From Euborellia annulipes (Eukaryota > Arthropoda > Insecta > Dermaptera > Anisolabididae): 64,000 nucleotides of DNA. Positions 1 to 10,790 of the stretch are shown here, in pieces (within the stretch, counting starts at the first letter, position 1; each line of letters opens with the position of its first letter). The notes under the pieces were generated by a model, which did no database searches, had not been told where the DNA came from, and worked only from the letters and a program-made list of their open reading frames with translations. The position numbers and the translations under genes are program-made. Where the stretch lies: positions 1-64,000 of the forward strand of contig JAKCPI010006311.1 in NCBI GenBank assembly GCA_023213315.1, written 5' to 3'.

Positions 1-360
1 ATTCATTAAAGTTGAAATATGAAAATAAGAAATTAAAAAAAAAAAAAAATATGAGAAGGAAGATAACAAGAAAACTTGTTAATAAATTTTTAAATAAATG
101 ATTTGTGGTTGTAGTAAAACTTAAGTTATTAACGTAGCATTAAAAAAAAAAAAAAATTCCTCAAGTGTTGAAAAGTGCCAGTAATAAAATAATAATAATA
201 ATTAAACAAGCAACAAACGACGACAACGACCCAAGTATTTAAAAAAAAAAAAAAAATTACAAAATTAATAAAATCTGGAATTTCTGTCAATTAAATAAAT
301 ACAGGGTGTTTATAAATTGTGCCACAATTCTGCCAATTGAATTGAAAATACTCCAATAAG
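1..360. other. AT-rich non-coding sequence
   Basis: Contains several poly(A) runs (A14-A16) and short AT-rich text. No supported gene or clear element boundary. Confidence 0.5.
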
Positions 361-770
361 GTCTGTTCGTTTCGCTTGCCATTGCAGAATAATTTAGATA
401 TTTTATCCTGGATTCTGTTTGTTTAATTTTTGCACGCTAAGTTCACGCTTGTCGTATAACTTGCATTCTTATTTGTTTCAAACTTGGGTCGGGTCAGAAT
501 TTTGTTCGATTTTGCTCGCATAAATTGAGACGACCATCTTTAGTCGCCATTTTGTCTCAATTCACTTCGATTAAAATAATATCGACATTTTTATTGTAAG
601 TTTTGGGCTTAATTTTCATTAATTTTCTTTTATTATTATTATTATTTATTTAAGGCTTAACGTTATAAAAATATTCGAAACAATCAAGACAAAAATGACA
701 CCTGAAGGTTAGGTTAGGTTATGTTATTAAGAACTCATTATACAAGTTCATGGCTTAAATCGAACAGATA
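361..770. mobile_element. Interspersed repeat copy 1 with internal TTAGG run
   Basis: About 410 bp shared with 48139-48540. The ends read TCTGTTCG at the left and CGAACAGATA at the right, so short inverted termini are likely. An internal GGTTAGGTTAGGTTATG run (near 707-722) is arthropod telomere-like. The superfamily is not recognised. Confidence 0.6.
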
Positions 771-3020
771 TTAAAATATTGTTCTAGGCAATTTAGGATT
801 ATTTCTTAGAATAATGGGCAAATTTTTAAGGTCACCCTGTATAACCAAAGCGAGTGACTACTAACATAATAAGGAATAAAATATTTAGAGTCACTGTGAA
901 ATAATTCCCTTATTTTTTCTTTAAGGAATGTGGTTTTTAAAAGTTATTTTAACAGTTATATTTCTACTACAACTGTTTAAAATATTTTTCTATCTCTCTC
1001 TCTCTCCCTGATCATCCTAATTTAAACGTGATTCTATATTTAGAGCAATAGGTTAAGGAGATGAATGTTTTTCTTCCCAATCGGATTTAAATTGGAGGAA
1101 TTCATGGGTTGAAAATAAAATATTATGGATTTTATTCAATGAAATTGGTTTTGTTGTGGTGGTTGGTATGCATGTGTGCATGTTTGTGACTGATTTAACG
1201 ATATTTAAATTTAACAATGCATGTTTAATAATTAATATAATTAAAATGTAATTTAATAATTAATCTTTTAATATTGTCCTATTTAATTTTATTATAAATA
1301 AAATATATTTCTGCATGCCTTTAACAAATTTGTGTTCATTTTCTGTGCTCTGCCGCTTTTTTACTTTCTCTTACCTCTATATATGTATTAACATATACAC
1401 AGGCAGTCCACATATTTTTGTAAGAGAAAAGAGTTAATCGGATTCAATGGAAACCTGCTAAAAAATATCTACGAAATTGTGAAAATCCAATAGAATTTTT
1501 TTAATAAACTTCTCTAGATTCACCAAAGAAGGTTATTTTATTATCTTTAGCAGAGTTGGTAAGTAAATTACACGGTTATTTATTAGTAAATAACTACCTT
1601 GTAAATAACTAGGTCGTTATAAATAACTTTAAATATATATGGTAATCTACAAATGTCATTTCATTTGTAAGTACATTTATTATTTTCTTTAATTAATTAA
1701 TATGAGATAATCAGTTTGCTTTTGTTTTTTAAGGTTTTTTGATAAGGAACTAAACATATGGAAAATTAATTTTAAAATATATATGGCCCCAAAAGTGGAA
1801 TCTTGAAAATCCATTAGATATATATTTTTTGGAAAACCTTTCCAAAGCAATTGACTTTTGTTTTATGTTTGTGGCATTATTATCATCTATAGACTTTTCT
1901 TTTTTTTTATTAATTGGACCAACACCATTTTTTCCTTTTAAGTGTAATATTTTCCTTCCATTTTCATTTTTATTTTGACATGTAAACAATGAAAAAAGAG
2001 AAAGGTTAAGTTCAGGTAAGATTAGTTTCGGGCAGCCATATTGCTGTTGCCAATTTAACACTAGAAATCCTTAAAATATTCTCTTTGACTTTTTCATTAT
2101 TGAACTTCTCTTTGATTCTTTCTGTTTGTGAGCGAGTGATTTTGTAATGTTTTATAAATATACGAATGACAAGTGAACGAACTGCAGTGGAGTCAAGCCC
2201 AAGAAGGAGGGGAATCCCAAGAGATGTGTTCTGCCCTACTCTCCCCTCTCTCGCAATCTATTTATTTATTTATTAAGTAAGGATTATCAAAACAAGAATC
2301 AAATTAGGACAAACTGTTGCCACTCCTACGCATAAACGAGGTGTGGTCACCACACACACACACACACGACCTTCTTTCTTACAAACTAAAATGTCACAAG
2401 ATATTGACACGCCCGTCTGTCTTGTTTGATTTCATGCTGTAAATTTATTTAAACAGGACTCAATATTATAACAAAAAAAATTTTTAGTGCATCAACTATT
2501 GATATAATATTGACAAGTAAAATATTTTTCTTACTAGCTACTTAAACTTAATTTAATATTTGTTCAGCTTTGAAATGCATATATATAGAAACGTTATTAT
2601 TAAAAAAAAAAAAAAAAAGAAATTGTGATTTCTGCTACTGTTTCACTGATAACAAACTCTTTTTTTTTTTTTAGAAGAGTTTGTGAGCAGGTTTTAACTT
2701 TCCTGTGTGCAATGGCTGTGTGAGTGAACTTCAACTGATAAGATAGCAACAAAAGGGAGAGAAAGAGAGAGAGAAGAGATAGGAGATGTCTCATACCTTC
2801 CTGGCTGGCTGGCTATTCAACTAAATAAAAATTATTGCTTCCTTTGATTATTTTGTTTTTTAATAAAATTTAAAATATAACACAGGCCGATAGTAATTTT
2901 GATGCATTGAAATTGAAAGCTATTCCTGGGTATATGGGTAACCCCGATTACAAAAATACCATCAGTTTTAGTTTTAAAAATATAGAATTAGAATATATTT
3001 ATTGCTTATAATCTTAAGGC
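771..3020. other. Non-coding stretch of old repeats and microsatellites
   Basis: Holds a (CT)n tract near 990-1015, a (CA)n tract near 2350, (TTTA)n near 2259, and at 1545-1760 a piece of a repeat also found at 28590-28790 and, reversed, at 28000-28200 (it begins GCAGAGTTGG and contains GTAAATAAC units). The palindromic tract at 1360-1435 (TTTCTCTTAC..GTAAGAGAAA) belongs to the family also seen at 3800-3860. No gene supported. Confidence 0.5.
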
Positions 3021-3460
3021 GGCTACAGACGTAACTGCAAACTTCACAAGCATGATTGTGCAATCTTTGTGTACTAGCATGCACAAAATTCCCTTCGGCA
3101 CAAGCATGCTTGTGCGAGACATACATAGCTTATGCCGAAAATTAACCTAAAAATATCAAACTCTAAAGATTATTTATTCCAAGATAACAAGAAATCTTCA
3201 CTTGCTTTAAACAGAAACACAATAAATATTTAAATTGAAATTTTAAATTAATTAATAAATATTAAATAAATATCAAATGTCAAGACGTCTATAAAATGGC
3301 GGAGAGTTTTGCTTGCGCATATATGCTTGTGCATGATTAAAATTCAATCGAGCATCAAGCGGCTTGCGCAATCAAAATGCTTGCGCAAAATTTCCCTACA
3401 GACATTACAGTTTGCTTGTACAAAATTTAGATTGCACGTACATGCTTGTCAAGTTTGCAG
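3020..3460. mobile_element. DNA transposon relic with AAGCATG-rich termini
   Basis: The left end has ACTGCAAACTTCACAAGCATG-like sequence (two overlapping parts, 3036-3056) and the right end (about 3425-3455) carries its near reverse complement. The arms contain many short subterminal copies of CAAGCATGC and GCTTGCGCAA. No transposase frame. An imperfect inverted-repeat element; exact ends and target duplication were not resolved. Confidence 0.45.
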
Positions 3461-3589
3461 TTAATTAATTAATTAATTTATTTATTTATTTATATTTACA
3501 AAAAAAAATATATTTCAATCTTTTCACAGATTACTCCAATTATGAAGAGTATATTTGGAATTGTTTATTCCTTTATTTTATACAAAGTT

Positions 3590-3870
3590 TAAACGAAGGT
3601 TCAGAGGTTCTCCCGCCTGTTAAACTAGCCAATCATCTTTAACTTAAATTTAAAATTTCAGCTTCATAGCTTAATTACTTCATGCTTAAAATTGAATACA
3701 GACAGACCATGTTGCTAAAAAAAAACACTATTTTGGATTCAGGGGACCTCAAAACGTGTATATCCATAAAAATCTCGACATCGAATTTTTGACATGAATC
3801 CAATACTTTCTCTCTCTATATATTAACATATATATAGAGGTAAGAGAAAGTAAAAAGGAAATCGAATTTT
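3590..3870. repeat. Interspersed repeat; paralogue of 8080-8650
   Basis: Shares CATGCTTAAAATTGAA, AGACAGACCATG and CTCAAAACGTGTATATCC with the region around 8130-8600, and parts are reversed at 9630-9740. Here GTGTATAT is uninterrupted, so this copy is the empty site for the hAT insertion at 8221-8572. It ends in a hairpin made of ACTTTCTCTC and GAGAGAAAGT-like arms. Confidence 0.6.
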
Positions 3871-4939
3871 TTAAAAATAAATAACATTTCGTGATTGTAC
3901 AAATTAGTCAGACAAATGCAGTTTTGCATTAATTTATGTCTCCTGTTTTAAATATCAACGTATTAAGGGCCATTTAACTTTAGATTGAACTAAATTAACT
4001 TGGTGTTCACTAACTGGAAAAAAAGAGTTATTTATTTATTTATACTGGTATTATCTTAGACTAAAAGGCTTTTGAAATTAAAAAAAAAAAAAAACACCTT
4101 CACATATTGCTATAAAAATAGAATTCGTTATAGGTGTGTCTTAAAACAGTGGGAAATATCATAGAAAAAATTTAACTCTCTCTCTCTCTCTCTCTCAATA
4201 AATAAATTCTCTCCAAGTTCTATTAATAATTTTCGGGTTTTCTGGTATGTAACTATTGAGTTTCGTTAGCCAAGCATCCAGGTATCGCTTCACCCACCAG
4301 CAAATATAAATACACTGTTAAAAAAACTTCCAGAAAACCTCCTATACAAGTATAGGAACTCTGTTTCATAAACTGTTTATGAATAGTATATGAGAAAGTT
4401 CAATTTGTTGCCAACCAAACAAATTTCTTGTATATTTTAAAATTAATTATTTTGGTAAAAATTGTTAATTTGAATTTGAATTTTTATAGCTATTTAGTTG
4501 AATTACTTTATAAAAATTATTTAATTAGTATGATTTAATATACTTCATAAATATTTAAATAGTTTAGAGCGCGAATTTCAAACCAGAATTTAATAAATTT
4601 AGATTTGTGAAATAAATTTTAAAAGAATAATTTCAAGTTTCCTTAAAATAATTATAAAATAATATTAATAAAAATTCCTTGAGGTAGTCGAGTTATTTGA
4701 GAACGTTTAGACCAGTGATTCTCAACTTGTCGCGGTACACTTTTAACGATTTCAAAATTTGGCGGCACACAAAGAAAAAGATAAGTTTAAAAGTTGGTAA
4801 TTTGTTCATAAACTTTTATATTAATTTTATTTCATATCCTGGGTATATTAATATTAAATCACCGAAGTATATGAAAAATGATTGAAAATTCATATTTTTT
4901 TTTTACAGTGTAAATATCACAAAATATAATAACTAGGTA

Positions 4940-5075
4940 GACAACTCTCAATTGAATGGCAAATGAGTTTGTGTTTATGATGATTGTGCCCCTTGGACTC
5001 GAACTAGGATCTCCACGCGAGTGCAATTTTGACTAAAATCATTAACACAAACTCATTTCGTTAATTTTGCCATTC
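4940..5075. repeat. Snap-back repeat with tRNA B-box-like core
   Basis: Arms around 4948-4982 (CAATTGAATGGCAAA..GAGTTTGTGTT) and 5036-5085 are imperfect inverted repeats. The interior reads TTGGACTCGAACTAGGATC, the reverse complement of a tRNA T-loop/B-box-like segment. Likely a dimerised, inverted tRNA-derived SINE. Confidence 0.45.
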
Positions 5076-5144
5076 AGTTGAGCATTGATTGCAAAAATAC
5101 AAAGCACAATTGCGCCCTTCGCGAATGCATGGAAGTTCTGACTC

Positions 5145-5250
5145 GAGCCCAGAGAGCGTTTCGGTCCATCTAATACGAACCATCCTCAGTCGATTAATTG
5201 GTGTACTGAGGATGGTTCGTATTAAATGGACCGAAACGTCTCCGGCTGAT
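5145..5250. repeat. Snap-back repeat carrying hammerhead motifs on both strands
   Basis: Arms 5157-5190 and 5205-5238 are almost perfect reverse complements separated by about 14 nt. Each strand reads CTGAGGA, a stem and GAAACG. The plus-strand copy is annotated separately as a hammerhead motif. Confidence 0.7.
5206..5240 (+). ncRNA. Hammerhead ribozyme-like motif, intact core
   Basis: CTGAGGA (5206-5212) fits the hammerhead CUGANGA box. It is followed by a 5-bp stem II (GGTTC 5214-5218 with GGACC 5228-5232, one G-T pair), then GAAACGTC (5233-5240), which supplies GAA, a two-pair ACGT helix III and the GTC cleavage triplet. Such minimal type I hammerheads with very short helix III are known in Penelope-like retroelements and retrozymes. 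Stem I pairing is weak here, so activity is uncertain. The facing minus-strand copy (5189-5155) has GAAACGCTC and is likely damaged. Confidence 0.55.
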
Positions 5251-5339
5251 TGGTAAAGCATTCAGAGAATTTTCTTTCTTGGCCTCATCAGCTAAAGACC
5301 ATTTTTTTTTTTCTTATTATTTCATTCTACCGCGTGAGA

Positions 5340-5470
5340 GCGCGCTGCGGGAATTTATTATTTGAAGTTTTAAACCATTGTAGCCCACGGGGCGTGGTGT
5401 AGGGGGTGGGGGTGCCCCCTCATATAAACATCGTGGGGTGGGGTCCCCTAGGCAGATGAGGTTATTTTAT
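5340..5470 (+). repeat. Degenerate tRNA-derived SINE head
   Basis: CACGGGGCGTGGTGTAGGGG followed by AGGCAGATGAGG resembles the 5' part of the SINE family defined by the copies at 8735 and 37675, but is heavily mutated. Confidence 0.35.
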
Positions 5471-7660
5471 TCAACATGACTATCAAAAAGGTGAATTAAT
5501 CATTTATGCACCCTAATTATAAAATATTCAATAACGTCGGTGTTATAATTTGTTTTATGTGCTTTTAGCCGACAAAAAGGTGGGGTTAATGGGTGTGAGG
5601 TTGGGAGAGAAAAAGGGGAAAAAGTGTGAAATTTTTAAAAAAAAAAATGGATTAGATTCCGAACGGCTAAATGTGATGTCAATTTGTGCAAAAATAAAAC
5701 CTCTAATTGACTATATAAAAAAAAAAAAAATGGCGATAATTATTTTTTGGTAAAAAATTTAGATTATATATCAAGCCCCCGAACCCCCATAAAATCCACC
5801 CTCTGCCCCACTCGATGGGATGATTTCTATAGAAATAAAATAAGCACAGACGATGAATGAAAAGATAAAGAGAGCTACATAAAAATGAATATGGACAAGA
5901 AGTCATGGTAAATGACACTCAAATAGAAATTAAAATCATTAATAGAATGAATGCATCTAGCCATTTAATAGCAACTAATCTGTTCGTTAATGAAGATATC
6001 CGCTCTTCTCTATCTACATCGTCTAATCAAAACTCTCCAATGACAATATCTCGGACTTTTTTATATATACATGCAAATATTTAATTTCTTTTTATTAGAT
6101 CAATGGACCATTTTCATAATCAACTTTAAATTTTTCGTTTTCATAATTCTCTTTAGTCTTTAACTTTATTTTAAATTAAAATCAGCCTGAGTCAATTTTA
6201 ACCTCAAATTTTCTAACCTTTTTTTCTGTCTGTCATTTCCTAGAGCAGTTATTTGGTTTCAAACTAATTGATTCACTCGTTTGTGTTATTATTAGTAATA
6301 AAGGACATTTTTGGACATTAATCGTTTTAGCTAGCAAAATTTTTTTGTATTATTAATATCAAATAAATAATAAACTATTCACGATTAATGCCAAAAATGT
6401 CATTATTTTCAAGTTTGTACTAAATAATAAATATTTCAATATAATTGATATTTAACTTATCAACTGGAACATAATTTTTTACATTCTATTAGGGCTATAT
6501 GTTGTTTGCATTCTTCTTCTTTTGTGAAATTATTTCCTCTTTTGTAAGGAGTATTTGCTTTTAGTTGACATTTTGAGTAAACAAATATCAATGGTCTGTA
6601 ATTAGCTGCAATCAGGAGGCTTTCCATTATATTGGCTAGTCAGAGGTGCCAACTTCCTCCAATTTTGAAAAATAGAAGTTCTAGTTCAACTTTAATTAGA
6701 TTTAACATCATAAATTGGTCGTTAAAAAGTAAAGTAATAACATTAGCGTTAAAAAATGCTATTCTCTAAACCAAATTTTTAAAACGACGTTAACATTTTA
6801 CTTTTTAAGCACTAGGTGTTAACGATTCATATGAAGAAAGTTATGTTTTTTGCTTGTTGGTGTTTGTAGCATGCGCATTACTAACTTGATTTGTTATTTT
6901 CAATCTATACCAGCGTTAAAAAATTCTATTCTCTAAACAATGTTTTAACAACGACGTTAACATGTTGCTTTTTTCTCAAAGTTGTCATAACCATAACCCT
7001 ATTTTTTACGGACATTAATTTTTAACACTATTATCGCTTTGTGGTTAAATTAAAGTGACGTTAATTAAGAAAATAGCTTCTAATTTGGTCTAGATTCATA
7101 TATATAGGCTACAAAAATAACGAAAATTTCGCTTTCAAATAAAAATAAACAAAATAGATATTGATTTTAGGATTTGCAATAATGATTTAGAATGTAAGTT
7201 TAATTGTCCTCCTATTTAGAAATTCTTTGCATGCCACTACATCCTGAGTTTGATAATAATAAATGGCCAACACGTGAAATGAATATCAAAAAAAAAAAAA
7301 ATTCTTAATTTATGTATTCGGGGTCAAATCTTAATTGAAAGGCGATTGGCGAAATTAAACCCTCCCCCCTTCACCCCCCCCCCATCTTCTAAGATCAAAG
7401 AAAGCCGCCGATATTTAACAACAAATATTTATTGTACTTTTGGATTAGATTCTTGTTTAGGTTAATGGATTTGTGCTGGAACAGATTGGGGACGATGGTA
7501 TTATCCTTTTTGATTGGAATACAAGTACAGCTAGATCTCGGTTGGACAAATAAAAAAAATCTAGTGTGATTGGGCGCAGCACACAACTTTCTATTACCAA
7601 AGGTATCTTGTCACACCAGATTTTTTGTGTCGACATGAACAGTATGGTACATTCGAATTT
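5470..7660. other. Non-coding, diverged repeats
   Basis: AT-rich DNA without a supported gene. A direct repeat links 6745-6810 and 6912-6975 (AGCGTTAAAAAAT, TTCTCTAAAC, ACGACGTTAACAT). Near 7545-7645 a short hairpin repeat (ATCTAGTGTG..CACACCAGATTTTTT) of the family best preserved at 13848-13928 is present. Confidence 0.4.
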
Positions 7661-7678
7661 CAAGATGTAAAATTTATA

Positions 7679-7940
7679 AGCCCTCGGGGTTTGGTGTAGA
7701 GTTAGCGTGCTAACCTTGTATACCATAAGTGACGGGGTCGGGCTCCAGGCAGTCCGATGTTTTATTTAAGCCATTTTGATACCAAATGGCTTAAATAAGA
7801 ATGCATGAACCTCTAATATGTATATTAATCTCTATAACGGGTATCGTAAAAGTCTTACATGGCCTAAGTTGCCGAAAAGACTGTGTGAATGTGTGAGTGT
7901 GAATGTGAAAAAAGTGTGAATGTTTAAAAAAAAAAAAAGT
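7679..7940 (+). mobile_element. tRNA-derived SINE (family A)
   Basis: Starts CCCTCGGGG, contains an A-box-like GGTGTAGAGTTAGCG and a weakened B-box, then CAGGCAGTCCGATG, a palindrome around TTAAGCCATT, a TGGCCTAAGTTGCCGAAAAG block, GTGTGAATG repeats and a poly(A) tail. No clear target duplication. Confidence 0.75.
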
Positions 7941-8079
7941 ATGAGAAAATATTTATATTTTGTTACCTAGGCAACGATTTCTACTGACTTTCCTAAGAAG
8001 TACAAGAGTAAAGTGGTCTTCAGAAGATTTCATTGGCAAAATGAGAATATATATTTAAAGAGCATCTTTCACGCCTCAG

Positions 8080-8650
8080 GAGGGTGCGTAATTTAAATAT
8101 AAAAATTCAGCCATGTTGCTCGATTCCTTCATGCTTAAAATTGAACACAGGCATACACACAGACAGACCATGCCATGAAAACCTCTTTTTTGAATTCACG
8201 GGACCTCAAAACGTGTATATTTAGGAACCGACCGAATATTCGGTTTCGGTTACGGTTTTGGCCAAAAATCCTAGTTTCGGTTTCGGTTTCGGCCGAAACC
8301 TGAGTCTGAAAAGATGGGATGAGACTCGCATGGGAAAAAAAAAAGGTCAAATGATTTCCACTTGAGGGAGAAAAAAATTCGGAAAAATGATTTATATAAA
8401 ATATTGGGGAGGGGAAAAAAATTTTTCGGCGGGTGGAAAAAATTTCAAAAAAAAAAAAAAGGTAAAATTGTATTAATTTTTTTATAGGAAATACAAGTTT
8501 CGGTTACGATTTCGGCCAAAACTAATATTGAGGCCGAAATTCGGCTGAAAATCCTATTTCCGAGGAACCCTAGTGTATATCCAAACGAATCCATTACTTT
8601 CTCTCTCTATAAAATAACATACATAAAGTTAAGAGAAAGTACAAATACAT
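8080..8650. repeat. Interspersed repeat split by an hAT element
   Basis: Paralogue of 3590-3870. It continues on both sides of the insertion at 8221-8572 and ends in the family hairpin AAAGTTAAGAGAAAGT, followed by the AGTAAAGTACTAG..ACTCTTTGG tail also seen at 14600, 17820 (reversed) and 19490. Confidence 0.6.
8221..8572. mobile_element. hAT-like MITE with 8-bp target duplication GTGTATAT
   Basis: 352 bp flanked by exact GTGTATAT copies (8213-8220, 8573-8580). Termini TTAGGAACC and GAACCCTA are short imperfect inverted repeats. The subterminal DNA is rich in TTTCGG/CCGAAA units. The related repeat at 3755-3775 shows the uninterrupted target. No transposase. Confidence 0.75.
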
Positions 8651-8734
8651 CAGTAAAGTACTAGTTAGTACTCTTTGGCCGATTTTGTTCCAAAGCTATT
8701 ATTATATTTCTCTGTGTTTCAACTATCTGGAAAG

Positions 8735-8980
8735 CACTCGGGGCTTGGTGTAGGGGTTAGCGTGCTAACCTCGTATACCGAACGTCGCGGGTTCGGACCC
8801 CAGGCAGTCCGATGATTTTATTTAAGCCAATTGGATACGAAATGGCTTAAATAAGAATGTCTGGACCCCATATATGTATATTTATCAATAACGGATATCG
8901 TAAATGTCTTATATGGCCTAAGTTGCCGAAAAGACTGAATGTGAGTGTGAATGGGAAAAAAGTGTGTGTTAAAAAAAAAA
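8735..8980 (+). mobile_element. tRNA-derived SINE (family A), good copy
   Basis: Full arrangement: GGGGCTTGGTGTAGGGGTTAG (A-box region, 8740-8760), GGGTTCGGACCCC (B-box), GGCAGTCCGATGATTTTATT, TTAAGCCA palindrome, a conserved 3' region and a poly(A) tail. The head folds like a tRNA, so an RNA polymerase III internal promoter is expected. One of the best preserved copies. Confidence 0.8.
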
Positions 8981-9069
8981 GCAACGCCTTAAAAAAATTT
9001 AGAAAATTCAATAAAAGAGCAGATTTTCAATTAAAATTTAATATTCTCTATATCTCTAAAACTAGAGGT

Positions 9070-9214
9070 TTTCTTTTTCTTTCCTAGCAATATTTCCGCA
9101 GTGCGGGGTCGGCGGAATAGAACAGGCCGACCCGTTGCACGGTCTGACGCTTGTCATAGCTCTGGTAGCTCGTGGTCGCCATCCACATACCCACAAGATG
9201 TGGGCCCCTGAGCC
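9070..9214 (-). mobile_element. Short retroposon (family B) with 13-bp target duplication
   Basis: Flanked by exact TAAAACTAGAGGT at 9057-9069 and 9215-9227. Read on the minus strand it starts GGCTCAGGGGCCCACATC and ends in an A-rich GAAA tail. Family members lie at 14042, 54471 and 62389. The target duplication and A-rich tail indicate LINE-driven retroposition. Confidence 0.8.
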
Positions 9215-9760
9215 TAAAACTAGAGGTAGATAGATGGTGGTATTTCCCCGTATTTATTTGGATTAGGCTCACTGGTTCTTTTAAATGGAATTATTTCTAA
9301 TTCCCTATCAGATTGTTTATCTCTTACTCAATACTGATAAGACTTATTAGTTAATAATAATAATCAATCGTTAGCTATCAAAATCTGTTTGGACTTGGAT
9401 AGAAAAATAATAGATAATAAATAAATACTAAGGAATTAAAGTATTATTTTCTCATTTGATGTATGTGTGTGTCTGTGTTTTATGATAAATTTTCTATTTT
9501 AATGAACATTGTACATTAATTAATGTGAGAATAATGAAAGAAGAATATGAGCTGAGCATTTTAAATATCAAAATTGCTTCGTTTTATTTGTAATTAACCT
9601 CTTAACGTTTGGCTTTCTTATTTTCTCTCTGTTAATAAATAAATATATAAAGTATTGGATTCATGTAGAAAATTCAATGTCGAGATTTTGACGGATATAC
9701 ACGTTTTGAGCTCCCCTGGATCCCAAAAAGTAGATCTCGTAAAATGAACAAAATATTTAG

Positions 9761-9995
9761 GCGTAGAGGTTAGCGTGCTAACCTCGTATACCAAACGTCG
9801 CGGGTTCGGACCCCAGGCAGTCCGATGATTTTATTTAAGCCAATTGGATACCAAATGGCTTAAATAAGAATGCCTGGACACCATATATGTATATTTATTA
9901 ATAACGGATATCGTAAAAGTCTTATATGGCCTAAGATGCCGAAAAGACTGTGTGAATGTGTGTGGAGTGTGAGTGTGAATGAGAAAAAGTGTGAA

Positions 9996-10036
<41 letters not shown>
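9761..10036 (+). mobile_element. tRNA-derived SINE (family A) with long poly(A)
   Basis: Same order as the copy at 8735 with a GGGTTCGGACCCC B-box and a poly(A) tail of more than 30 nt (10003-10034). The first few bases of the head are replaced by unrelated sequence. Confidence 0.8.
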
Positions 10037-10038
<2 letters not shown>

Positions 10039-10079
10039 TTAAATAAAAATATGGGGATTGACTTCCCCGAGACTTTCTC

Positions 10080-10300
10080 GTATATTCTTTTGGAATTACG
10101 TCTGGGTGTGTGTGTGAACACGATTGCTTAAAAACCAAAGCAGCTAGATCGATGAAATTTGGTATATGCTCCTTACACTAATATTGTAGATTTCTATTAA
10201 CTTTTGGAGTAAATACGTCACTTGGAAGTAGTACTTTACTTAAAAAGTTTTTTCAAAAATTTTGAAATTTTCAATTACTTTGTTATCATACTTATATATA
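10080..10300. repeat. Interspersed repeat, paralogue of 40441-40570
   Basis: TAGATTTCTAT, GGAAGTAGTACTTTAC and AAAAAGTTTTTTCAAAAATT are shared in order with 40460-40550. Family not assigned. Confidence 0.55.
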
Positions 10301-10519
10301 ATTGCCTTAAACCGTGTCCGATGTGTGAAACAACCAATCAGGCCTCAGGGATAGCGCTGATTGGCGAAATACAGAGAGGGCGGAGCCGGAGAGGCAAATT
10401 CAAATTTTTTTTAACCAGGAGAGATATCAATTTGGTTTCTTCCCTAAAGCCTTCCCTTGATAAGAATCTAAATTCGTTGTTTCCGGAGTTTTTTTTAAAT
10501 TCGGCAGCCCACCCCCCCC

Positions 10520-10790
10520 CCCCCCGAAATTTTAATTCTTCTATTTCTTCAAATATTAACATGCTCTTTTGGATTTAAAATTCTTCAATGAATTTCTATC
10601 AAGGGGTTTAAAAGTTGAAAGATTTTTTGTGTAATTGCCCCCCCCCCCCCCGAAATTTTTAATTCTTCTATTTCTTCAAATATTAACATGCTTTTTTGGA
10701 TTTAAAATTCTTCAATGAATATCTATCAAGGGATTTAAAAGTTTAAATATTTATTGTGCAATTGCCCCACCCCCGAAATTTTTATTTTAA
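10520..10790. repeat. Tandem repeat, about 128-bp unit, 2+ copies
   Basis: The unit starts after a C run with CGAAATTTTTAATTCTTC, contains TTAACATGCT and TCAATGAAT and ends GTGCAATTGCCCC. Two units and the start of a third are present, separated by runs of 5-14 C. Confidence 0.75.

Noticed and set aside
700..725. Interstitial telomere from a chromosome fusion
   Set aside because: Only three or four TTAGG units, and the same run sits at the same place in another copy of the repeat.
2600..2794. Hydrophobic minus-strand frame (Leu/Ser-rich start)
   Set aside because: The hydrophobic start is a translated CT-rich microsatellite and the end is a poly(A) run.
10222..10578. 118-codon plus-strand frame
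   Set aside because: Runs through an interspersed repeat and a tandem repeat with C runs; composition is not protein-like.
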